Source: Eucommia ulmoides
Taxonomy: Eukaryota; Streptophyta; Magnoliopsida; Garryales; Eucommiaceae
Assembly: GCA_016647705.1 (NCBI GenBank)
Contig: CM028336.1
Span: 434,001-498,000 of the forward strand
DNA: 64,000 nt
Reading direction: 5' to 3'
Part shown: one piece after another, positions 1 to 11,200 of the stretch
Position numbering within the stretch: the stretch's first letter is position 1
Layout of the letters: each line of letters starts with the position of its first letter
Program-made: the position numbers and the translations under genes
The notes under the pieces: model-generated
Seen by the model: the letters and a program-made list of their open reading frames with translations, nothing else
Told to the model about the DNA's origin: nothing
Database searches by the model: none

Positions 1-1449
1 TTTAAAAGCTTTTAGGTTATTTTATATGTTATTTGAGATCTCTATGTGAATTAGTAGATAATAAGCTTGGGATGAAATGTCATCATCTTTACACTTTGTT
101 TCTACGACTTCTTTGTTTTTTCATAGTAGAATCTGATTGTTTCCACGATATAGATTCATTCAATGAAGAATTGTAGTGAATGTATAAGCGTCTATTATCT
201 TTGAGTTTTAATATAATTTTTGTTTTATGGACAAATATTATATTGGATCGATCATTAATTCCCTTTGAATAGTTGTTTGAATTTTTCTGTGGAATATATG
301 CAAAATTTTGTGTAGTATATTAAACTTTTTTTTTTTGTTAAGAAATTCGTCAAATTTCAAATGTCAAAAGATTCACTAAATTCATGAAGCTTTGATATCA
401 TCTAATGATACTATTAGTAATTTGTCTTTTCTTTTTAAAAAATTAATTAGCAATTCTAGTGTATTAAAGGTAAATAGGACGATATAGAAATATGTTTGTA
501 ATATGTAAAAGTAATAAATAATTTTTTGTTAGCAACATCATAAGAATTGATAAAATCTAAATATGATAAATCATGATTAAAATATTAATTCGAATTACTA
601 TCAATACAATATCAACAATAACTAAGTCTTTGTTCCACATATGTAGAGTCGGCTACATGAATCCATTTACGCCATAGAAATTGATAAAGGGCCATCCCTC
701 GAACTACTATCAATATCTTTTTTTTTTTTGGGGGGGCGAAAACAATCGATTTTATAATGACTAGCAACTCTTATTATTTCAAGGGCAGATCCAAAGAGAG
801 GAGGTCCTCCAAAAGTTTCAGAAACCTTATGATCGATGACATTTTTCCTGTTTTTCTTTTTATGTTTCTAAATTCTGGTCCATCTACTACTATGCACATT
901 TTCTCCTTTTCTTTTAGTAATATCTGTCCATGAAAATGTTTAGAGGCAACAGTTTTGAATCACATCCTAGATAAATGAATGCAACTGCATGTTTCCTTCT
1001 GCTCAACTCTTATTTGGTCGAGAGTAGCCAAATCACAAATTTTAAAGAAAAGATTTGTTGCGCTATTTTGTCATCTTCTCCTGCCAGAAGAATTTTCGAG
1101 CCAAGGATGGTATATGTGATGAGGGATGACAATTTTCTGAGCATTCTTGGAAAAGCGTTTAGACCTTCTAACATTCATTGGGGCTTCCATATCCTGCTGA
1201 GGCTGCCGTGTCTTATCGGCTTCCTAAAATTCATTGTCGTGTTGATCTACTGGATCATCAATGTGGTTGTTTGTTGGGATTTCCTCAGTCTCATTACCCT
1301 CCTCGCAACATGGTAGACCTAGGATTCGACTGGGCCCTTCGTCGGATTTGTTAAACCTTTCAGATTGGTTGTTGTCTATGCCCACGTCATATGGATCATT
1401 GTCTTGACCTCTAAACCTAAATATACAAAAGCAAAAACAAAAAACTCTA
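1..1449. other. AT-rich intergenic DNA, no gene recognised
   Basis: I see no conserved coding sequence here. A 113-codon open frame at 975-1316 on the plus strand resembles no family I know and has no splice or promoter context, so it is not called. Homopolymer runs (for example T then G near 718-736) are present. Confidence 0.5.
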
Positions 1450-1809
1450 TCAAGACAAAACCACTAAAGACATATCTTTAGTCTTTCGAATGTTTGGGAA
1501 TCGAAACTTATCCAGTATTAAGCATCTTTGAACAGAAACCGGGCATTCTAATTCAGATAGGAAAGTTTGATTTTCTCCAGCACTGCCTAACTTGGCTAAC
1601 ATATCTGCAGCTGAGTTAGCTTCCCTGAAGCAATGCCAGATTGGAGCTTGAACCTTTGCAGCCAGATGCTTGATCATCCTAATCAAAGACATTAATGGCC
1701 AAGGTACTTGAGCTCTACCAGATACCATATCTACTAATAAGGCGTTGTCTAGGAAGGGAATTGTGTCAAATCTTGACAAAAAAAGGATGAACATCTTGAT
1801 TTTCCTCAC
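1450..1809 (-). pseudogene. RNase H-like fragment of a plant LINE-type retroelement
   Basis: The 119-codon minus-strand frame contains 'HCFREANSAADMLAKLG', the signature of the plant RVT_3/RNase H-like domain that ends many non-LTR retrotransposon ORFs (usually H..REAN..AD.LA..G). Only the last half of the domain is visible. No reverse transcriptase is seen upstream, so this is a 5'-truncated relic. A single-domain host RNase H-like gene fragment is the alternative. The motif identity is firm; the element type is inferred. Confidence 0.6.
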
Positions 1810-1889
1810 TTCTCAGGCAGATTTTACCGAAAAATCTCCCGAATTAGTAGGAATTCAAATCATGACATCTTGATCAGAAACCTTGAGGA

Positions 1890-2145
1890 GGGAGAGTTGG
1901 GTGTTAGGAAATGGGAAAAAAGAGAACTACACTCAATATCGAATTTAAATAAAGAAAATAAAAGACAGAATTTAAGGGAACATAGAGAAATAGTTCAGGG
2001 GGAGTTGGGTGTTAGGAAATGAGAAAAGAGAGCACTACAGTCAATATCGAACTTAAATAAAATAAGAGACTTGAAGTGTAAGAGGGCATAGAAAAATAGT
2101 TAAGAGGGAGTTGGGTGTAAGAAAATTGGGAAAAGAGAGAAATAA
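1890..2145. repeat. Tandem repeat, about 106-bp unit, roughly 2.4 copies
   Basis: The phrase GGGAGTTGGGTGTTAGGAAA recurs with small changes near 1893, 1999 and 2106, each followed by similar 'aaagagag...ctacactcaatatcgaatttaaata' type sequence. The copies have diverged by point changes and small indels. No coding content is seen. The stretch 2146-3170 that follows is AT-rich with nothing recognisable. Confidence 0.65.
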
Positions 2146-3171
2146 GTAGGAGTTGGGGTCCAAGGAATTCAAGGAAAGATATAGAGAAGGGAAAGTTTTA
2201 GAAGATAATTTATTTCCGTTGATATTTAATGTGAGGCCTACATTGTTTCCAAAAAAATCCATATCATCAAAATATCACCACATGTCAAAAGGATGTATGG
2301 TTTTATTGGAATGTCTAAAATATTATACAAAATATAACATAAAATGTAGCTCTTTCTTCTCCTCAAGAAAATCATGTGCTTTTTTGTTTTTGTTTTTAAA
2401 TATAAAAATTAGGTATTATCATGTCTAAACGCATTATATCAATTATTTAATTTATAAAAAATGACCAAGTAATTATATTATATAAAATTTAAATTTTTTA
2501 AAAGTGAGAGTGTGATTTTTTTTTGGCATTTTCATAGTATATTTAGGATAATTTGTCGGTTTATTAGAAATATTATATGATATAAAATTATAACGATTTA
2601 AAATGTTGTTTGATTTCAACCGTTATATAAATCAATTGTCATTTATTTGATGAGAGTTCTATGATTTTAATTTTTAGATCTTATTATAAGGTTGAAAATA
2701 TCTTCTCAAATCTTTTAATTTTAGTTTTTATATATTTAATTCAATGATAAAAAATGTCTCAAATGTAAAATATGTTTTGATTTTGTATTTTGGTTTCAGA
2801 TGGATGTTTTTCTAACATTTTATTATACCGCATGCATGTTTTGTCTTTAATATCTTATTATATGTAGTATATCTTGTCGAATATTGCTGTCCTAGAAATC
2901 TCCAGACTCTCAATCTTAGTTTACTAGAGTTTTCTATTCTTATATCTCATTGGCTAAACAAAACTTTCAATTTTGAAATAAATCATATTGGGTATGGGAA
3001 AAAAGTAACTTTTTACTCTAATTTCTGCTTCTTCCACTTTTTATCTTTTAATTCTCTCTCTTTTGTTCAGCTCCGTAACTTCTACTAATATATTATTGCA
3101 GTTAATATTTGGCATTTGCAAAGTGAACTGATGGATTGGGATAGATGTCACGGTCCCTGCTCATTATTACT

Positions 3172-3272
3172 GATCAAGCACTCTTGCGCCGATGATGAAT
3201 GGGGCTAAGCAATCTGCCGAAGTTGGGGGATGTAAAACTACATCAGTAGGGGAATACTTCTCTACAACGTGT
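3172..3272 (+). pseudogene. rrn23: Nuclear insertion of plastid 23S rRNA gene fragment (NUPT)
   Basis: About 100 bases read as an internal part of bacterial/plastid-type 23S rRNA: 'GATCAAGCACTCTTGCGCCG', 'GGGGCTAAGCAATCTGCCGA', 'GGGATGTAAAACTACATC' and 'AGTAGGGGA' occur in the order found in plastid 23S rRNA. Several positions differ from the usual sequence by C-to-T or G-to-A, as expected for methylated, deaminating nuclear copies of organelle DNA. No other rRNA or plastid sequence is seen nearby, so this is a small insertion and not a functional rRNA gene. A mitochondrial 26S source is less likely. Confidence 0.75.
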
Positions 3273-5244
3273 CATGCAAAAAAGGTATTTCACGCACTAC
3301 CTTAGATCACCAGTTTAAGTTAGTCTGTGTTCTCTAGCAAGCTGCACTTCTTAAACCAAACAAAATTCATCACTTTTGCACAGTAATAGTTTTGTAGTTT
3401 TGAAGATTAATTAACTGCAATCGTAGTTGATGTTGATTAGTACGTTTTTCGTGGCCATATTATTTTTCTTCTCGAGAGCTACTTTTGTTATTGACGGATG
3501 ATATCGTGCACATGAAGTGGCTTGGCATTATTCAAAAATGTTAATTTGAAAGCTTTTGACATGTCGCGCGCGCACACGGTAAATTGCATTTACATCTTCG
3601 GCTCTTCGCTTTACTTGACCATTGTGATTATATTATGATACTGATGCCTGAATCAAACAAACATATAAAAACTTCAAATAAATTGATATTTTTGCTAGTT
3701 TTTTTTCCTTCTGAAAGCCACCATCATTTGGTGATTTTGCTTGGTTTGTAATAGGAAAATCTATTGCTAGTTTGGTTTTAAGGTATAATAGTTTAATACT
3801 TGATTTCTCAACCGACGACTGGTGTCTGAAGCCAACAGTTATTTTCCGTTACATTTTTACACGTGACATGGGCTATTATACCACTTGACTATCGAATAAA
3901 CGCCATGTACATTCAAGTCAACCTTAAACGGCTACATAGCACTACATTCTATTATGAGTAATCCAGCATTATTTTCTAAAAAAAAAAAAATCATGTATCA
4001 TTTGTCTGTTTGGATATAGATACATGCAATGGGAATTTGTAACTACAGCTTGAAGGAGTCTTCTTTTCTTTTCCTTTCTTGTACCATTCCTAACAATTGC
4101 TCCTCTTGCGAGCATGAATTAAAAGAATCATAATCCAATCATGTACAATATAGCGCCTACTTGTCGGGGGATCTCACCAGTTACCTTGAAAACTCTGCCG
4201 CCTCAATTACATGTGAAAATTTATCTCATGTTAGGGGGATTAGCAAATGAATTTACGACAATTTGTTAGCTAATGACCTGTTCTGTCCTTTTTGGTTTCT
4301 TCTTGGCCTGGACCTGGACCTGCTAAGTACCCTAGACTGGTAGTCCTCTGGACTCACATCCTGCCTTCTATTTACCTTCGTTTCTAGCCTTCGCTAACTT
4401 ACTTGCCGGAAAGTGCAATCTGGCCATAAGAGGGCGTGGTGCTCTTGTTTTCTGGTCAAATCCCCTCACACAAACAAACCCTGCAAGTGTATCCAAAATG
4501 TGTTACAATTATCAAGGAAAGCGCAGTTTAAGTTAAGAAAAAAAAAAACAAAACTTTTTATGCTAATTTGATTTTGGTGAATCTCATTTTCTATGCAATT
4601 GACCCTTCCCCAGACATCGCCCTTTCTTTCCCATTTTTGTGCGTCTCATCTCAGGAGAGTAATTCTTTTCATATATAGACTACTTTGGAAAGCCTGAAAA
4701 ATTCTATGTGGCATTCTAACACCCACCCTTGTGTGAAACCGTGCCTTGCATGCATGTGATGCGAACAAACAAACATCAGAAAATAGAACACAAACATTGA
4801 AACACAAAACAGAGAAAACAAACAATGGATGACAAAAAAACATGCTTCCCAAGATTAGCTATGATACCATGTTAGGAGGTTCCAACTTAAGACCATGTGG
4901 TGCCAAGTTGAGTAGTTCCTTCAACTTATATATTAGTTTGGGAAGTTTTGAATAATCGATATGGAACATTAATCTAATAGTTGAAATGGATGTTTTATAC
5001 ATCAATTTTTTACTGATTTTAACCTTATTAGTTAAGTTGAGTCCTTACTTATTAAGAGAATGAAAAATTATTCACTGGTTAGCCGTAGAATGAATTATTA
5101 ATGGTGTCATTATGTGCATTTTCTCCCTTATGTCTTGCCATGCAATTAGAAAGGGCATGACCAAGATTTTGCCTTTTCCTAACTTGTCTCTCTACTTTTA
5201 AAAGCTCAAGGTTGGTTAGTACTTAGTAGTTATGTACCTCATAG
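3273..5244. other. Intergenic DNA 3' of the DNA glycosylase gene
   Basis: No gene is recognised. Around 4855-4935 there is a short stretch (ATGATACCATGTTAGGAGG, then 'ttccaacttaa') that reads like the end of the TRIM-type repeats found at 49-50 kb, in reverse orientation. The 3' untranslated region of the minus-strand glycosylase gene probably lies within 4.9-5.2 kb but no poly(A) signal can be chosen with confidence. Confidence 0.4.
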
Positions 5245-8200
5245 TTATGTGCAACATATGACCACAAGTTTCCTCTTAAACCACAAGTTTCCACTTTTTC
5301 TTTGTCTATCCCCAGGCCCCGTTTGTCGTCTTAACAGTGGCTGTGGCACCTCCCTAGTTTTGCAATCCTCCCTCGACAAGTTTATTATATCTTTTCTCTT
5401 AAGAAAAGAAATTAGTTTTACTGGGTTATTGCTGTATGCTGTTTCTTAGTAACCCAACTTAAGCGAACAAGGAACATTTCATACCTCTCCAGAAGCAATA
5501 TTGGATACCTTCTGTTGACAAGCCTGGCAAACACAGATTCATTTTTTTCGTAAGTAGGTATTCAATTCGATACTCAAACTTGAAAACTCGTGTCTCGTGT
5601 TAAAACCAAAAGTTTATGCACCTTTAAAAATTGTTGATACAGAGGTCCCAAAGTACACCGTTCTTCTCGATAAGTTCCATAACCATGCCCTTGGAACGTC
5701 AATTGGATTAAGACTGGATTCATGATCAGCAAAAACCTGCATAGTGATTGCTATTATACTATTTGAAGAAAGTAATGGGATTGAATTGTTCTAAGAGAGT
5801 TAAATGTAGCACATTAATCTATTCTCTTTTGCTTGGTGTCTTGGATGGATTGGTGGTAGAACCATATGAAATGAAGGTGACTTGTGATTAAGCAACAATT
5901 AAGTAAAAAGATGTTATTTACCTCATTGACTTGGAAGTATGTTCCGTTTAGTGGAAAGCTCCCTCTCATTGCTGTTCTACACGGTATCTGTAATGAGCAA
6001 GGTAATATAAGCACCAAACAGAGGATTATCCTGTACCTTCAATTTTACTTATGACAATTAAAAGCATCCATGTTTTGGACATTCTCACCAGTAGTGTCCC
6101 TCTGACTATTTGTGAATTTGCTTCTCTTACACTGTTGCATGAAAAGCAAGTTTTCTCATTGCAAAGGTTTCCAGATTCTTGAGACCCGCACCTTCTTTCA
6201 GGAGGTTGAATTGAAGTTGCAGTTTCACCTGGTATGAACAATGATATATTGTTGCACAGTGTTCAGTATTTCAAAGAAGTAACCGTTAGCTAGTTATTAA
6301 ATATTTTAGGAACCCAATGAGCCTAACTCAATATTAAAAGACGCCTTGTAAGATGAGGATTGCCCTAGGCTTTATATATAGCTCAAGATCAGGTAACACA
6401 AGCGAAGTGGGACTCAACACACCTCCCTCATGCGTGGGGTGAACATTTGACAAACCACTGCGCGAAGGGATATCGGGGGAAGGACCCAATATCGATGTGG
6501 GATTCAAGACACCCCCTCATACACAGGGTGGACTTTTTGACAAACCACTGTGAACGGATATTGGGAGGGCCCAACATCGATGTGGGATTCAATAAATCCA
6601 ATATCAGATAAGAGTCGTAGCTCTGATACAATGTAGAAACCCAATGAGACTAACTCAATCTCAAAAGATGCCTTGTAAAATGAGCATTGCCCTAGTCTTT
6701 ATATATAGCTCAAGATCAGGTAACACAAGCGACGTGGGATTCAATAAATATATATCAATTGGATAATGAGGGTACTGATGTTGATCATTCTTTCAGACCA
6801 AGACATCAATAATATATTTTGCATTTTGTACTACTACGGAGATAACTTGCTTCTAGAGAATGTTTTAAGCTGGTTAAGTATTTTGGCTTACCTGGTGTCC
6901 ATATGGCTAGGAGGTATGGACTTGGATCATCTGGTTCTCGTCTATCCAGCTGAATGTTTAAGGCTGACAGTTAGTCCTGGGAACTGTAAATGCTACTTCT
7001 GAATAAAAAACAAAGAAGAATATCTTACCCGGTTCAGTAATGGATGTGAATCTGGAAGTTCATACCTGCAGCAGGATTACATTTATTATGTCAAACATGA
7101 AGCTTTTCAACTGTGAATTTTTGTATTGAATATCATAGTTGACATTAACTAAAATATTGGCGATGCTATAAAATAAATTCTCTATAAATAGGATAAAAAA
7201 ACTTTATAAACCAAAAGTAAAGGGGTAAATAATGAGACCCAAAAAGAAATTGTTGCGAGATCTTCCTGAGTACAAGCTATAGACTTCATAGCTGTTATGT
7301 ACACCACCAATGGACAAGTTAAATGTGTTGTAGAGTGCTCTTCAGGTGTACAAATGCCAAACTTCAGTTTGGTAGGGAGTTCCGATACTTACACTTGGTG
7401 CTCTGTCCGCAGCCGACTCACATTCTTGAGCTTGGGTTGAGGAATAGAAGCAACTTCTTGACTCAAAGCCACCAAAGCCTTGGACATATCACCTTCTTGC
7501 AAATCCATGTTTTCTTGCATAAAGGTTTGTAGATTCTGCGAAAATTCTTCCATGTTAAGTTTGATAGTTGGGATTTCATCTGGATCTTCGTAAAATGCAT
7601 CCTCAATGTCGCTTTGCGATACTTCGGCAGGTGGTTCTGGTGTAGCTGGTTCCTCAATTATAGGTTCACACTTGCCAGCAGTGTAACCTAATTCTGTAGA
7701 TATGTTGTTCTCTAGTGGAGGTAGTGGCAATGGCGTAAGTACTGCAGCAGGGGTTTCATTAGCTGCTATGGGAACAACGGAACATGTCATACTTCTCTCC
7801 TCTGGCCCTGGCAGGGCAAGCCTTGCGCTGCATTTAGATGGAGTCTACAATGATTATTACGTGGTTACGTGTGCATGTGTATGTAGTCTTTCACATTTAG
7901 GGCATAAGATGGAAATCATCTAGGAAAGGATTCTCTGATCAAGTCTTTTACCACTACTTTCGTGGCCTAAAATCAAAAGATTACCTTGCCTGACTAGTAA
8001 CTTAGTTTTAACCCTTGGATGCCGATGGTTCATTTTAGGGTTCTTGGTGAACATTTCACAAACTTAAAATTTTTGTCCATTCAATCCCTACATTAATTTT
8101 TTGAGAAGCTCAAAGTTACTACAGTACATGAAACTTACTGTAATTTTCCCATGTAAAAAATTACAGTAACTTTTATGTCGTGCAGCGGTTTTAGACCTTT

Positions 8201-11200
8201 GATAGAATTATTGGACTTCTCAAGAAATTATTGTATTGAGTGGGTTGGGTGAATAGTGAGTTGCAAAATTTGGGGTCCATGCAAAAAACCCTTCATTTTA
8301 TATTTGTAAAACTTAGAAATTTTAACTTATTGGTGCATTGAATATTATGCGGGCCTCTCTTTTAGATATGATATGATTATCGTAAAATAAGTACTGCAAA
8401 CCTTGCAAAAGCGCTTGCAAAGTGTCGGCACTCTCCTCTCATTGGACATGCATTACAATTTGGTTTACTCTTTGTGCAGAAAACCTTTCCGAATGTAATC
8501 ATCTGGTAATGTAGCTCGTACCTGCAGTTTTCGTAGTATTTCAATCAGTGAATAAAAAAAAAACAGTCAAGCAGAATTTAGGCAGTTTTGAGGAGAAATA
8601 AGGTAGTTTACAGAGTTAGCTGATCCAGCTTGCACAGTCGCGGCCACAAATATTTCTGAATTGATTCTAGGATTGGATACCTGTAAGGAAACATAATTGG
8701 TATTTTCTTGGGAGAGAAAAGATGCAGTATTGTTCAATTGGCATGTGTCACTCACAGTTCCAGAAGATGCAATTGGAGAGATTCAGGAAGTGGTTGCAAT
8801 GGGACCCACCCCAGTCTCACAGCTATCCGACCAACATTAGTATCAACCTAATGAGGAAAATGTCGCAAGTAAGATTTTTGTTCTTATTTCAGGTTTTAAT
8901 TTACCAGTATTTCTAAGATGAATGTCTTACTGGGAAAGCAAGGTGATGGAGTGTTAGCAGCCTCACGCATTCCACGCTTTTAAGCCCCAATCCTCGTATA
9001 CTTAACAGATAATCCCTGAAAGGCAAAGGTATACATCCAACATATAGAAATAGTAATTAACAAGGGTTGAGATTTTTTTCATTAGTTTTTCCATTGCATA
9101 GGCCATGAACAAAATTAAAACATTACTACTTTGGAAGTGGGCTTACTTTGCCTTGTCTGGAGGAACATCTCTTAACCATTCTAGGTCAATGCTTCCATGT
9201 TCTCTAACCAGTCGGTTAAGGAAGTCCTGCAGAATGTTGCAACCATTATGACCGCGACCGGTTCTATGTTTATGGGGTAATATGTTGTTGGTAGGATAGA
9301 CGCTTACACTCACATATAGGTATTAATATATGTACCTTTATTCTGTCTGCTAGCAAGTTGTTCATTCCACGTTCCTTGATAGCATTGGAAATCTCACTAA
9401 CATTAGCACATCTTAACGCTTCATAGTCCAAGGAGTCCATTGCGTCCTTCCCTCTTTCTTTTCTTTCACTACTGCATTGCACCCGCCTTCTTAGGCTATC
9501 CCAGTCATATTCATTTTTCTTTTCACTTTCAGCCTTTTTCTTTTTCACACTTGAGGTATCTGTGCCTTCTTTGATGGAAGAATTGATTTGCCATTTTGCA
9601 TTTGCTTCAGTTGCTTTATTCTGCAACAATTTCAGCTCATCTTTTGCAGTATTTCTCTCCTCAGCATCAGCAGTTCGACCTGAGATACTTGGGTTATCTG
9701 AAAGTTGCTTCCCTAAAGGGGATTGCCATTTAGCCAGTCCTTCGACCGGTCTTGGGGCCTCCTTGATAATCATTCTTTCTAGTTGAGATGTCTTTGGCCC
9801 CTCTTCTTTATGATTATTGGCATGAGGTCTTGTTTGAAACCTTGGCATCCCACTATGTAAGAACGTTATCTCATTCCCTGCTGCATGTCTCATCCTGTTG
9901 CTCATATAATCCGCACTGTTTGCATTGGTATTTCCAGCTGCAGATGCAGGCAAAGCAGACTGGCTCTCTTGTCTCAACGTACTGAAGTGTGCTACTTCAC
10001 TTGTTCTGGAGCCTGAGATCTTGCTCAACCAATAGTTAGTAGTAGAAGGAAGATTTGAATCTTGTGTCTGACGAATCATGGGATCGATTGGGTAAGAAAA
10101 TCCATTGGAACCTCTCATGCTGATATCTCTATCCAATCCTGGATACTGCCAATTAGATGCTGGATTTACTGATTGGTTATGTCCATGTGCAAACCTCTGA
10201 ACAACAGGTCGCGAATACTCCTGAAAAGTAGAACTTCTTGCAAGCCTGAGAAGATTATGCGTTGGATCTTCGCCTTCTGAGTTGGACCCGAGACTGAATT
10301 TGTTTCCCATAGAGGCTTGAAGGATGAGAGAGTCCAAAGAATTTCGTGGTAAAACGGCTTCCTCTGCCCTCCTTCTATGCTCATCTTCTAAAGTTGATCT
10401 TCCTGATATCAAGGCGATGTTTGTTCTCTGCTCAAATGACCTCTGATGGTATGCCGGTTCTCTTGCTATTTTTTCTTGGAACTTGATAATTTCATCCTTT
10501 TCTAGTATTCTAATTTCTGGTTCCTCAACCAAAACTGTTGTTTCCTTTTGGTAGCATGTTTTGCTGGCTGTGGTTGATTTAAGGGGGAATTTTGATGCGA
10601 GGGACATGTAGGCCGAGCTGCATATGTGAAAAAAGAAAAGCAATTCACAAGATCATTAATTCTTGTTATTTTCAGCTTTCCTAAAGGCTACGCTCTTTAT
10701 AATTGAGTTAAGATGATTAATGTTACCTCGAAAGATGGTCCGAAACATTCTGTGTGAGGAACACTCCTATAACTGAGTCCACAACTGAACCTTTCCATCT
10801 TGAAAACCTTCTATCTCCTGTGATAATATCATTCACTTTCTATGTCAAAATTTGATTTTAATTTTAAATGCAATTATTATTTAGAACAATGGGTTGTTTT
10901 GAAAACAATATTTTTCTGGGAAACTTTTTGAGAGGTCTCAAGATTTCAAAAATAACTTTCTAAGGACCATCTCATGCATAAAAAAATCACTATTACAGAA
11001 CTCCATAAAGTGGTGTTTTTCTGGGATGGGACTTTTGGGCAAATTTTCCTATTTTTTTTACCTTGAACAAGATGCATGCGTGCAATAAATGAGTCTACTC
11101 GTCCTTGGAACACTTTTCTCTCTTCTTCCCACCATTTTTCCTTATCTTTGTTCATGGCTTCTGTCGTTTCACTTGCTTCAATCCCCATCAGGAGGTTCCA

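Noticed and set aside
975..1316. 113-codon plus-strand frame
   Set aside because: Hydrophobic, no known family, no splice or promoter context; likely chance.
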